DNA from: a virus
Direction: 5' to 3' (one strand)
IMG/VR virus record: IMGVR_UViG_3300031539_000053
Coordinates: 1-48,806 of that record
Length of the DNA: 48,806 bases
Below are positions 31,295-39,025 of the stretch, one piece after another. Each line of letters opens with the position of its first letter. Position 1 is the first letter of the stretch. The translations under genes were made by a program, and so were the position numbers. Below the pieces are notes generated by a model. That model did not search any database. It saw only the letters and a program-made list of their open reading frames with translations, and was not told the DNA's origin.

Positions 31295-32004
31295 GCTGCA
31301 CCGTACTCGCCGCGCCCGGTGCGCTTGAGCAGGCCGTCGCGGGCGAGCCGGCCGAGCACGTTGCTCGCCTGCACGTTGGTCTGCCCGGTCTCATCCGCGA
31401 GCAGGTCAGGCGTCACCGTGCCCTTGGACGCCAAGTTGAGCGCAACCGCAGAGGGCCCTGATGCCTTGGCTGCGGTCAGCTTCTTCGTGGACTTCGCCTT
31501 CTTGCCCTTGGCACTGCGCTTGCCCTTGGCACTGCGCTTGCCCTTCGGCTCCTCAGCAGCCTCGACGGGTGACCCGCCTGCCGCCTTCAGCATCGCGAGG
31601 AGCGACTTGAGCTCCGACTCCAGCTCGTCCAGCTCGTCCTTCACGATGGTGCGCCGGGCCGCGAGTTTCTCGATCGACTTCTCTAGCGCCGCACGATGAG
31701 CGGCGACTGCACGTTGTTCTGCCATGCTCTTTGCCTTGTCGGGGGCTGGCTGGATTCCGACCGCCTCAGCCTGCGCTGCGGTCTCGATGGGTGCCAGTGC
31801 TGGTGGCGCACCGACGACCTCTGCCCACTCCATCATGATCGACAGCGGGTGGCCCAGCACCCGCATGCACGTCGCGAGGCGCGCCGCTCGCCGAGCCGGG
31901 GGGTACCTCTTGACGACCTCGCCGTCCCGCAGGTACGGGTTCTTCCAGGTGCCACCCCCGTACGGACTGCCTCGGTTCTCCTCGGGCTCAGCCCCGTACT
32001 TCAC
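31291..32004 (-). CDS. Coiled-coil/Lys-rich linker/winged-helix DNA-binding protein
   Basis: A 237-residue protein with GTG start 32004 and a GAAGGAG site. After an N-terminal region (RYPPARRAARLATCMRVLG) comes a coiled coil (ELDELESELKSLLAML), a Lys/Ala/Gly linker with KGKRSA repeats, and a C-terminal winged helix (LADETGQTNVQASNVLGRL then DGLLKRTGRGEYG). It resembles nucleoid-type or H-NS-like architectures with a dimerising coil and DNA-binding end. An in-frame internal ATG at 31725 sits 7 bases after a two-box element and would make a 144-residue form. Confidence 0.6.
   Translation of the reverse strand: MKYGAEPEENRGSPYGGGTWKNPYLRDGEVVKRYPPARRAARLATCMRVLGHPLSIMMEWAEVVGAPPALAPIETAAQAEAVGIQPAPDKAKSMAEQRAVAAHRAALEKSIEKLAARRTIVKDELDELESELKSLLAMLKAAGGSPVEAAEEPKGKRSAKGKRSAKGKKAKSTKKLTAAKASGPSAVALNLASKGTVTPDLLADETGQTNVQASNVLGRLARDGLLKRTGRGEYGAA
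31733..31761 (-). promoter_or_regulatory. Two-box start element, copy 5, inside a gene
   Basis: GTCGGAA (31755-31761), 14 bases, GACAAGGC (31733-31740), 7 bases, ATG 31725 (MAEQRAVAAHRAALEKS). It is inside the coding part of the 237-residue gene, so it predicts an internal transcript. Confidence 0.5.
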
Positions 32005-32045
32005 AGGTCGAAGGCTCCTTCAGCGGTCCGCAAACGTCAACGTCA

Positions 32046-32306
32046 TCAGCCCCTGATGGCCCACCGAGCTTGAAGATCATCGAGTGCGAGCTCGTCTCGA
32101 AGGAGCTGAGCGACGAGCTCAGTCTGGCAGGACAGGCACGTCACCCGCTCTGGGACGTAGCAGATCACTGTGAGGCCGGTGATGTTCAAGCCACACGCCG
32201 TCGGGTGCGTGTCCTCATTGACGGCGCACCAGTCGGCGGGTGTGCCAATACGCCAATGGCTGAGCACACGCAGACCTCGCTGGAAGCATCGGAAGAAGCG
32301 CGGCAT
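32046..32306 (-). CDS. Cys-containing hypothetical protein, 86 aa
   Basis: The ATG at 32306 lies four bases past the stop of the 50-residue gene. The product begins MPRFFRCFQRGLRVLSHWR, with WCAVNEDTHPTACG and CYVPERVTCLSCQTELV. The four or five Cys plus His suggest a zinc-ribbon. C-terminal helix (AQLLRDELALDDLQARW). Function unknown. Confidence 0.5.
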   Translation of the reverse strand: MPRFFRCFQRGLRVLSHWRIGTPADWCAVNEDTHPTACGLNITGLTVICYVPERVTCLSCQTELVAQLLRDELALDDLQARWAIRG

Positions 32307-32310
32307 GGGA

Positions 32311-32463
32311 TCACCACATCGGTCGGTCAGGCAGGCGCGGGCCCTGGTTCGTAGTCGGCGGGCCATCGTACCCGCGCCGCGAGTAGAGCCGTCGTTGAGC
32401 GTCACGAGCGAGATCGGTTGCGTTCGTCAGCGGCGACTTCTTGGTCTGGTCTTTGGGCGCCAT
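32311..32463 (-). CDS. Small basic protein, 50 aa, behind the two-box element
   Basis: The ATG at 32463 is 7 bases after a GACAAGGC box. The product starts MAPKDQTKKSPLTNATDLAR and ends RLPDRPMW; it is basic and probably disordered. Its presence was worked out from the sequence behind the element. Unknown function. Confidence 0.45.
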   Translation of the reverse strand: MAPKDQTKKSPLTNATDLARDAQRRLYSRRGYDGPPTTNQGPRLPDRPMW

Positions 32464-32470
32464 ACCCAAT

Positions 32471-32500
32471 GCCTTGTCGAAACGAGGGGCGCGTTCCTAC
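32471..32500 (-). promoter_or_regulatory. Two-box start element, copy 6
   Basis: GTAGGAA (32494-32500), 15 bases, GACAAGGC (32471-32478), 7 bases, ATG 32463. The TAG of the first box is the stop codon of the upstream gene. Confidence 0.6.
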
Positions 32501-33261
32501 TCGCCGGTGGCCTTCTTGTCGAGGCCTCCTTCAAGGAGCACCAGGCCACGAGCTTGGGCGCGCCGTAGGACCTCGTCCTGGTAGCCAGCCATCTTGACCA
32601 AGTCTGCGATCGGCATCGTGTCGAGCTCTGAGATGACCCCGATGATCTCACCTGGCTCGCCCAGGTACAGCCGCTCCATCTGCATCGCAGTCTGCCCCGC
32701 AGAGGAGAGTTCGCGGAGGGTTGAGGAGTATCGACGCATGATGCCCGAGAGGGACGCCATCTGCTTGTCCGTCAAAGACTCAGTGTTCAGCGATACTTCG
32801 ATCAGCTTCCCGCCCAGTTTGGTCATCGCGTGGCCAAGACCCTCGGCCGATTTCATCGCTGCGGCGAGAGCGTTCATAGTGGCGACGCGAGTGGCTTGGA
32901 TCAGTTTCCCTTCCTGCTCACGGGACTGAAGCGCGTGTTGGCGTGCGCGTTCGCGATCTCGTTCTGCTTCCAGTTCTGCTTTGTCCTGATCGAGGTCGAG
33001 TTGGTCGGCCTCGAGCTGGAGTCGGGAACGGGCGAGCTCTGCCAAGTCCTTGATGATAAGGCGGATTGGCTTGATGCCCCACGGTCGGTCGGGGTAGCCA
33101 ATGTCCCAGGCGCGACGCGCGGTACGACGTTGGACGTTGGCATGACGCGCCGCAGATGAGTGGTTCCCGGGGTCGTCTGTGTAGGCTTCCAGGAGCTTGT
33201 CCCAGAGGGGTTGGTCAACGCGTCCTGAAGAGGTACCCATGGCTGTGTGGAACTGTGTCAC
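32497..33261 (-). CDS. Putative terminase small subunit-like DNA-binding protein
   Basis: A 254-residue protein; GTG 33261 or ATG 33240 may be the start. The N-terminus has an HTH-like region (HSSAARHANVQRRTARRAW), followed by a very long coiled coil (LELEADQLDLDQDKAELEAE-type) and a second helical part ending RGLVLLEGGLDKKATGE. HTH plus coiled coil plus C-terminal helices is the plan of small terminases, though terL is 4 kb downstream. A transcription regulator is the alternative. Confidence 0.4.
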   Translation of the reverse strand: MTQFHTAMGTSSGRVDQPLWDKLLEAYTDDPGNHSSAARHANVQRRTARRAWDIGYPDRPWGIKPIRLIIKDLAELARSRLQLEADQLDLDQDKAELEAERDRERARQHALQSREQEGKLIQATRVATMNALAAAMKSAEGLGHAMTKLGGKLIEVSLNTESLTDKQMASLSGIMRRYSSTLRELSSAGQTAMQMERLYLGEPGEIIGVISELDTMPIADLVKMAGYQDEVLRRAQARGLVLLEGGLDKKATGE

Positions 33262-33339
33262 GGGTGGGCAGCTCTGAGCAACCAGAAGCCTCTTCAGCGC
33301 ACGATTGAGCGTGAGCGGTCTCGGCGGCGTGACCAGGGT

Positions 33340-34098
33340 CTACTTCACACCTAAGATCTTGTGCACCTGGTAGCTCAGGCGCCAGCCGGGGTGGGTACCG
33401 ATGAAGTCGATGCAGGTCTGGACGTTCGATTCAAACTGACCAGCGCCGCTCGGGACCTCTCCTGGCTTGCCGGTGCGGATGGTGTGGAGGTAGGTCTGTT
33501 CGACTGCGGACGCCTCAGTGATGTCCTGGGGTTGGACGAACTTGTGCGACCAGATGCCTAGGACTGAGAGATACTCGAGATCGGCGTTTGACCACTGGTG
33601 TTCGATAGGGCCGCCTGGGATGCCGCCTGGGAGGATAACCTTGAGTTCGGCGGCCGTCCATACCAGAAGCTCGGACCCGCGCTTGGGGGAGACGCAAACG
33701 TGATCGCAAAGGGCGAGTGCAGGGTTGTCGATAGTGCCGTTCGTTTCGATCGCGACGAACCAACCATTTCGCTTGAGTTCGACGATCAGGGCTTCGTCAA
33801 TCTGGAGCGTTGGTTCGCCACCGCTGATGACGACCATCCGACCTGGCTCAGGTAGCGAATGAGTTGCCCAGGCAGCGTCGAGCTGTGTGAGTACGGTTTC
33901 GAGATCCATCTTGGATCCCTTCGCGAAGTTCGTATCGCACCACATGGCGCATGCGCCGGATCCCTTGTGCCTGTCGGCCGGGATCCCGTTCCATTGGTTA
34001 CACCCGGCGAGTCGCATGAAGACGGCTGGTCGGCCAGACCACAAGCCCTCACCTTGGAGCGTGTGGAAGATCTCGGTTACGACGTAGTTCTTGCTCAT
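33340..34098 (-). CDS. queE: 7-carboxy-7-deazaguanine synthase (radical SAM)
   Basis: A 252-residue enzyme turning CPH4 into 7-carboxy-7-deazaguanine. The N-terminus EIFHTLQGEGLWSGRPAVFMRLAGC and later VISGGEPTLQ are diagnostic, as is AIETNGT. The cluster cysteines are C33, C50 and C54, giving Cx16Cx3C; characterised QueE enzymes use Cx14Cx2C or Cx3Cx2C, so the loop is unusual. The ATG overlaps the stop of the HNH gene (ATGA). A 78-base gap follows to the next gene; I see only an unclear leader there. Confidence 0.88.
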   Translation of the reverse strand: MSKNYVVTEIFHTLQGEGLWSGRPAVFMRLAGCNQWNGIPADRHKGSGACAMWCDTNFAKGSKMDLETVLTQLDAAWATHSLPEPGRMVVISGGEPTLQIDEALIVELKRNGWFVAIETNGTIDNPALALCDHVCVSPKRGSELLVWTAAELKVILPGGIPGGPIEHQWSNADLEYLSVLGIWSHKFVQPQDITEASAVEQTYLHTIRTGKPGEVPSGAGQFESNVQTCIDFIGTHPGWRLSYQVHKILGVK

Positions 34099-34565
34099 GG
34101 TTTCGATCTCCAAGTTTTGCCGCGAATCGCTGAGGTCATCGTAGGGGAGGACACCCCGAGTCGGCGCGCGATTGACCGGACGGACTCGCCTGCAGCATGG
34201 GCACGCCGGGCGGCGAGCACCAGCTCGAGGGTGAGCTTGGCGTTCCCGTGGGCCTCCCCGCGGCGCGGGTTGTTCACCCGTCGCCCGCGCTCGTCCATGT
34301 CGCGGACGTTGTCCTGCTGGGTCCCTAGGAGCAGGTGCTTGGGGTTCACGCAGAGCCGCACATCGCACGTATGCCGCACGATAAGGCCCCGGCGGTCAAC
34401 GCCGGGGTTGGCCAGTCCCCACGCGTATACGTGAGCTCCTACAGCCTGCGCCCCTGCGTTGAAGATCCCGTAGCCTGTGCCCTCTGCCTCGGCCCCAGTC
34501 CACAGCCAACAGCCCGTAGGGTCGCGGCGGACGTGTCGCCAGAAGAGGGCCGCGCGCGCCGTCAC
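34095..34565 (-). CDS. HNH endonuclease with C-terminal HTH, probably homing
   Basis: A 156-residue protein with GTG start overlapping the queD stop and stop overlapping the queE start. The HNH_3-type core is visible: CWLWTGAEAEGTGYGIF, then RHTCDVRLCVNPKHLLLGTQ and NVRD. The C-terminus (AARRAHAAGESVRSIARRLG) is a helix-turn-helix of the type attached to phage homing enzymes. It splits queD and queE but preserves both by exact coupling. Likely a mobile intruder rather than a pathway enzyme. Confidence 0.8.
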   Translation of the reverse strand: MTARAALFWRHVRRDPTGCWLWTGAEAEGTGYGIFNAGAQAVGAHVYAWGLANPGVDRRGLIVRHTCDVRLCVNPKHLLLGTQQDNVRDMDERGRRVNNPRRGEAHGNAKLTLELVLAARRAHAAGESVRSIARRLGVSSPTMTSAIRGKTWRSKP

Positions 34566-34975
34566 CGCACGTAGGCGAAGCAGTTTGGCGTCTCCCAGAG
34601 CTTGACCGAGACGACCTGGATCTCGTGTCTGGCCATGAGCTCGCGGGCGACGCCGAGGAACTCGAGCGCCATGTTCTCGGCGGTCGGGGTGGTCTCCATC
34701 TCGTAGCCCTTCTGGGCATACTCGTTGAGGAAAGTCTGGATCGGGTCGCCCTTCTGGTAGAGGAACCCGTGGTCCCAGTTCCTGTCGAGCCAGCCGCCGA
34801 GCTCCGTCTTGATGACACTGAAGTCGATCACGCGGCCGATGGTATCGAGGCTCAGGGCCGTGACTTCGATCTCGAAGACGTACCGATGTCCATGAGCGTT
34901 GCGACACTTTGACTCGTGGTTCATCAGCCGGTGGCCAGCGTCGATCTCCAGCCGGCGCGTGATGGTGATGGTCAC
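34562..34975 (-). CDS. queD: 6-carboxytetrahydropterin synthase
   Basis: A 137-residue enzyme acting after FolE to form 6-carboxy-5,6,7,8-tetrahydropterin. Zinc ligands H15 (DAGHR), H28 and H30 (HGH) and catalytic Cys24 are present, as are WDHG (H69), PTAEN (97-101) and the late Glu in LWETPN. Length is normal. The ATG overlaps the stop of the ParB-like gene. It provides the substrate for the adjacent QueE. Confidence 0.92.
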   Translation of the reverse strand: MTITITRRLEIDAGHRLMNHESKCRNAHGHRYVFEIEVTALSLDTIGRVIDFSVIKTELGGWLDRNWDHGFLYQKGDPIQTFLNEYAQKGYEMETTPTAENMALEFLGVARELMARHEIQVVSVKLWETPNCFAYVR

Positions 34976-35751
34976 GAGGAGGCCCCTTTGATCTTGCGCG
35001 CGCGCTTGGTAGGAGGAGGTGTGGACGCGACCGTTGCCGCTGCCTCCTGGTCCGCACTCGGGATCGTTGCCTGGAGGCGTGAGAGCCAGTGTCGCAGGAC
35101 GGTCTCGGGATTGGTCGAACCGACTGCGGCCGCACTCCGGTTGAACTCCGCCATGAGCTCGTCATGCAGGCGCGCGGCGACCGTGCCTTTGGTCGTGCCG
35201 AGCTGGAACTTCCTGTCGCCGGCGTTCGCCACAGCGGTGCCGCCTCCGTTCGTGGGAGTCGTCGCGAGCCCACCTTCGATCGCTGCCCAGTCGAAGGGCG
35301 TCGTGGATTGCACGAGGGCGTCGAGCTCGGTGGTCGACATAGGCAGCTCGAGGGCGAGCGCCTCCAGCGTCGTCCCTTCGCTCAGGTCCTTGATCAGGCT
35401 GGCGAGCAGGACGGGCTCGGGTGCTCCCCGCAGCTCGTTGGCGATGATGGTCAGCTTCTTCGCCTTCTCGTCGCTGATGGTGCCGAGGTTGACCACCGGC
35501 ACCTCGACCAGCCCCACCTTCTGGGATGCGCGCCAGCGATGCTCCCCATCGATGATCTCGTTCTCGCCGTCAGGGGTGACGCGGATCTTGATCGGCTCGA
35601 CGAAGCCGTTGTTCTGGATGCTGAGGATCTCCTTGGCGAAGGTCTCCTCGTCCATCCGGTTCGGGTTCCAAGGGTTCGGCCGCATCGCGTCGAGCCTCAT
35701 CAGCTCGACCTTCAGTCCGTCACCCCACGACACGCTCTGGCTCTGACTCAT
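34972..35751 (-). CDS. ParB/Srx-fold protein in the modification operon
   Basis: A 259-residue protein. Start is ATG 35751, overlapping the dpdA stop (ATGA). The ParB N-terminal core is clear: LDAMRPNPWNPNRMDEETF, then IQNNGFVEPIKIRV and DGEHRWRAS with the GEHR motif (69-72). A low-complexity Thr/Ala/Pro middle leads to a basic C-terminus (KRARKIKG). Such domains include segregation proteins, CTP-binding regulators and nucleases; none can be chosen here. Location points to a role on modified DNA. Confidence 0.7.
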   Translation of the reverse strand: MSQSQSVSWGDGLKVELMRLDAMRPNPWNPNRMDEETFAKEILSIQNNGFVEPIKIRVTPDGENEIIDGEHRWRASQKVGLVEVPVVNLGTISDEKAKKLTIIANELRGAPEPVLLASLIKDLSEGTTLEALALELPMSTTELDALVQSTTPFDWAAIEGGLATTPTNGGGTAVANAGDRKFQLGTTKGTVAARLHDELMAEFNRSAAAVGSTNPETVLRHWLSRLQATIPSADQEAAATVASTPPPTKRARKIKGASS

Positions 35752-36680
35752 ATGATCACCTTCGGGTGCAAGATAGCATGGTCCCAATCGACGCCGCGAC
35801 GCCGCCACATCTCGTCGAGCTGGCGCTCTGAGGTGACCCACGCCTCGGCGCTGCGAACGAGCACGTCGACGCGGGACCGCATCGTCGACACGATCCCTGT
35901 GGTCGAGGCGAGGTACGACTTGCGCTGCCCTGGCATCTGAGACTTGGCGCGCGAGTGCGTGACACCACCGGTGCGCACGACCTGGATGTCGCAGCCGTAC
36001 ATGGTCGGCGAGATCCACGACGTGGAGTCGACCGAGAAGAACGGCCACCGCTTCAGGTCCTCGTGACCTGTGATCTTGAATGCGTGGACGCGAACGCCGC
36101 GATCGTAGGCCGCCTTCAGGTACTTCTCGTACCGATGCGGCTCGCGCACTGAGGTGTTGTGCCCTTCGATGGCCACGTAGTTGGAGCGACCAGGACGACG
36201 GGCCTCTTCGAGCAACGCGATCCAATCGTCCCAGCCGTGCTCGTCCGAGTGCCAGACCTGGACGAGCCCGTGCCCCAGCCCTGCGGCGAGGAACTTCAGC
36301 CGCTGCTGTGCGACCCAAGTGCTCCCAGAGAGCACACCGATGTCGAGCTCGACCCAGTAGTCGATCAGCTTCGCGTGCGAGGTCGCCTTGACCCACACGA
36401 GGTAGGCGTCTAGGAACTCGTCGGTGTCGGTGTCGAGGGCCGTCGCCGCTCCCTCACCTGTCCGCATCCCCATCCCTGCTGTGCGGAAGGTATGCGCCCC
36501 AGAGTCTGCGAGACGGAGCTTGGCCTGCCGAAGTGCGCGCTCCCACGGAGCGCGCCTCTGCCCAAGGCCGGTCTTCCACGAGCAGTAGTAGAACGACGTC
36601 AGCAGGCACGGCACCTGGGCGCGTGTGACGGCAAGTGAATGATCAAGGGACGACTCGATAGCCGAGAGGTAGATCTTCAC
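35748..36680 (-). CDS. dpdA: DpdA-type DNA 7-deazaguanine transglycosylase
   Basis: A 310-residue TGT-like protein expected to swap guanine in DNA for a 7-deazaguanine. Motifs in TIM-barrel order are LADSGAHTF (57-65, compare DSGGF of TGT), WVELDIG (109-115), NYVAIEGHN (167-175), VHAFKITGHEDL (198-209) and PFFSVDSTSW (213-222), the last holding the probable catalytic Asp218. PFxSVDSTSW is typical of the phage DpdA branch. No zinc-binding tail is seen. Adjacent queD and queE support the call. Confidence 0.82.
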   Translation of the reverse strand: MKIYLSAIESSLDHSLAVTRAQVPCLLTSFYYCSWKTGLGQRRAPWERALRQAKLRLADSGAHTFRTAGMGMRTGEGAATALDTDTDEFLDAYLVWVKATSHAKLIDYWVELDIGVLSGSTWVAQQRLKFLAAGLGHGLVQVWHSDEHGWDDWIALLEEARRPGRSNYVAIEGHNTSVREPHRYEKYLKAAYDRGVRVHAFKITGHEDLKRWPFFSVDSTSWISPTMYGCDIQVVRTGGVTHSRAKSQMPGQRKSYLASTTGIVSTMRSRVDVLVRSAEAWVTSERQLDEMWRRRGVDWDHAILHPKVII

Positions 36681-37543
36681 GCTTCGTGCGCTTCCATGCC
36701 GTGCGGCGTGACGAGCAGGTCGAGGTCAGCCTGGACGATGTTCTCTAGGTGTGCGCGGCTGAGTTCGATGTCCGCACGGACCTTGATCGCATAGTCCGCG
36801 TCACCGTCCACCACCACCATGGCATCGATGTCGTCGTGATCACCGGCTGGGTGGAAGCGCATGATGCTGTGGGACCCTTGCGGGCGGACCTCGACGACGC
36901 GCCAGCCACGAGAGCTGAGCCAGTCCTTGACCTGACGGTAGGCGCGCAGGGGACGTGACTTCCCGAAGAAGGTTGCGAGGACGTGCTGGTACACGTACTC
37001 GGATCGCGCTCGATGGTCACCCTCGTCAACGCGCTCGACTGGGACGCGGAGCGAGTCGACGATACAATCGAGCTCGCGATCGACGCGCTCACGGTAGTCG
37101 TTCTCCGCAGTCGGGGCGCGGTGCCCATCCTCGCTGTAGACGAGCCCATCGGTGGGGATGTAGTAGAGCTGGTCGAACTGCTCGACCCACACCTTCGCCA
37201 TCATGAGCAGGGCCTCCCTGCCTGGCCACTTCGGGAAGCGCGTGTGGTAGTAGGTAGCTAGATCGAGCGGGGTGCGGTCGCAGATGACGAAGTCGACGTT
37301 CGGCCTCAGGACCGCGTGCGCCTCGGCCACCATCTTCGACATCACCATGTGGTAGTGCGCCGCCGGGTAGACGTCGAGGTACTCAGGTGGGAACGGGCGC
37401 TTGCTCCCCGCCTCTGCGGCGAGCTCGGCGCGCACACCGTGAGTGCGAAGCCGCCCAGTGAGGAGCAATGCCAGCGTGCTCTTACCTACGCTCTCCGCAC
37501 CGATGAGCCCGATCATCGTGACGTGCCCAGCAGGACCGTTCAT
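36677..37543 (-). CDS. P-loop kinase-like protein with extra C-terminal domain
   Basis: A 288-residue protein. Residues 14-22 (GAESVGKST) are a Walker A; FVICDRTPLDLATYY supplies the DR-x-P-x-D element of NadR/Ttd14-type (AAA_28) kinases. The last 70 residues form a separate part with FHPAGDHDDIDAMVVVDGDA. HPAGDH also opens the next gene upstream. It overlaps dpdA as ATGA. A small-molecule or nucleotide kinase is likely; its substrate may be linked to the modification pathway. Confidence 0.6.
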   Translation of the reverse strand: MNGPAGHVTMIGLIGAESVGKSTLALLLTGRLRTHGVRAELAAEAGSKRPFPPEYLDVYPAAHYHMVMSKMVAEAHAVLRPNVDFVICDRTPLDLATYYHTRFPKWPGREALLMMAKVWVEQFDQLYYIPTDGLVYSEDGHRAPTAENDYRERVDRELDCIVDSLRVPVERVDEGDHRARSEYVYQHVLATFFGKSRPLRAYRQVKDWLSSRGWRVVEVRPQGSHSIMRFHPAGDHDDIDAMVVVDGDADYAIKVRADIELSRAHLENIVQADLDLLVTPHGMEAHEA

Positions 37544-38025
37544 GCCTTGTCCCCGGCGTAGTCTTCAGGAACCGACCGCACACCGCTATCAACCGACCAC
37601 GTCACGAGATCGTACGGGAGGCCTACCGAAACCTGGTCGTCCTTGCGGAGCATCCTGATCCAGCGAGCTTCCATGTTCGCGCGCACCATCAGTCGCGCTG
37701 AGCGGATCCAGTAGAGGTTGAGCAGGCGCTCGACACGATGTGGAAAGGTGCCGATGGTGATCGCCACCTGACCCCCAACACACGCGCTGAGGAGCGCCTC
37801 CTCGAACTGGTCGAACGCCTCGAAGTTCTCGGTGAGGAAGATGTGCGTCACCTCCGCCCAGTCGATGCGTCCGAGAATGTCGCGCAGGTCATCCGGGCCG
37901 GGCCAGGCGTCGAGGAAGGCTGTGGGACGTCCGAGGCACTGTGGGCCCTCGACTTCGAGCCCGTACCAGAGCGCGCGCTTGGTAACGCCGATATGATCAC
38001 CGGCTGGGTGTGGCGGCGTGGTCAT
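37540..38025 (-). CDS. Unknown protein of the modification block, 161 aa
   Basis: A 161-residue protein with start ATG 38025 after a GAGGAG site. It begins MTTPPHPAGDHIGVTKRALW, then YGLEVEGPQCLGRPTAFLDAW, an alpha/beta region (EVTHIFLTENFEAFDQFEEAL) and RVERLLNLYWIRSARLMV. It shares HPAGDH, encoded by the same 17 bases, with the kinase-like gene. No enzyme family recognised. Confidence 0.5.
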   Translation of the reverse strand: MTTPPHPAGDHIGVTKRALWYGLEVEGPQCLGRPTAFLDAWPGPDDLRDILGRIDWAEVTHIFLTENFEAFDQFEEALLSACVGGQVAITIGTFPHRVERLLNLYWIRSARLMVRANMEARWIRMLRKDDQVSVGLPYDLVTWSVDSGVRSVPEDYAGDKA

Positions 38026-39025
38026 CTAACTCCTCCATGCACGCGACCATGTTCCTGATCGCATGCGTCCAACGATGTGTGTCGAGCTGGTAAGGCTCGC
38101 GTGCCTCCAACCCTGCGCGTACCTGTGCAACAGCGTGCTCGACGTCGCGGTAGCAAGACCCGAAGATCTCTCGGTACGAGAGACGGTCGGGAACAACAGG
38201 GTGTGCTCCGAGCGACGCGGCCTCCAACATCGCAATGCCCCACGTCTCCTGGAGTGCAGACGAGAAGGCCACACGTGATCCGCCGATCATGTGGTAGTAG
38301 TCCGACTTGGTCGTGCAGACCTCCTTGGTCTTGATCCACTCGACCGCCTGATCATCTGGGTAGGCTTCGCCGTAGGCGCTTCGCACCATGTCAAAGAACA
38401 CTGGGTCCTTCTCAGGGGCGAGGCGATGCGGGAACACCACCCGCCGCGAACGCGCCCCCCACAGCTCATACCGACGCGACCAGTCCTCGGCGTAGAGCGG
38501 GAAGCCTGTGACGCGAATGCTGCCGGTGTCGGTGGCGCGAGCGCCCTCCAGCATTGAGGCATGAGCGTGCGTGGCGACGAACGACAGGTCAGCCGCGGCG
38601 AGCATGGAGGTCTCTGCGTAGCGCGCCCAGTCCTTCATCGTCGGGTGCTGACCCAGGAGATCCCACGGGTCGTATGACCCGGCGTGCCAGCACGCCGCGA
38701 TCTTGAACTTGACTGCGCCGAGGTCACGCATGTACGCGAGCTGGAGGACCGCAGGGTTCCAGGCATCAAGGAGCAGGACCCAGTCCCCATCACGGACAGC
38801 GCCGCGTTGTAGATCGTGCGCGAACGCAGCGAGCTGGGTGGCCTTGAACACGTTGGTGTCGACCACGTCGAGAAACTGGCCTTGCTTGATCGCGAGCTGA
38901 GTCGGTGCACCCATGACGGTGTGGACCTCACAGCCGAGCTCCTCAAGCTTCGGTGGGAACCAGTGCAGCCATTGGGCGCTGTACCGTTCCTCAAGCGGCT
39001 CGATCGGTAGCAGATGGATCTTCAT
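37997..39025 (-). CDS. GT4-type glycosyltransferase
   Basis: A 342-residue protein with GT-B layout. The C-terminal half has RRVVFPHRLAPEKDPVFFD (donor-binding loop) and VAFSSALQETWGIAMLEAAS, in which E-x7-E (ETWGIAMLE) is the GT4 donor motif. The N-terminal half has HLLPIEPLEERYSAQWLHW and a H-G-S loop (CWHAGSYDP). It could glycosylate the modified base or a virion protein. Start and stop are both coupled to neighbours. Confidence 0.7.
   Translation of the reverse strand: MKIHLLPIEPLEERYSAQWLHWFPPKLEELGCEVHTVMGAPTQLAIKQGQFLDVVDTNVFKATQLAAFAHDLQRGAVRDGDWVLLLDAWNPAVLQLAYMRDLGAVKFKIAACWHAGSYDPWDLLGQHPTMKDWARYAETSMLAAADLSFVATHAHASMLEGARATDTGSIRVTGFPLYAEDWSRRYELWGARSRRVVFPHRLAPEKDPVFFDMVRSAYGEAYPDDQAVEWIKTKEVCTTKSDYYHMIGGSRVAFSSALQETWGIAMLEAASLGAHPVVPDRLSYREIFGSCYRDVEHAVAQVRAGLEAREPYQLDTHRWTHAIRNMVACMEELDDHAATPSR

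Noticed and set aside
34972-36396. A 474-residue continuous frame covering the ParB-like gene and much of dpdA
   Set aside because: The upstream part is a shadow of dpdA. The ParB-like protein starts at 35751, coupled to the dpdA stop.
37541-37553. GACAAGGC directly before the ATG at 37543 as an eighth two-box element
   Set aside because: There is no GTAGGAA-like box 14-15 bases upstream, and spacing to the ATG is zero.
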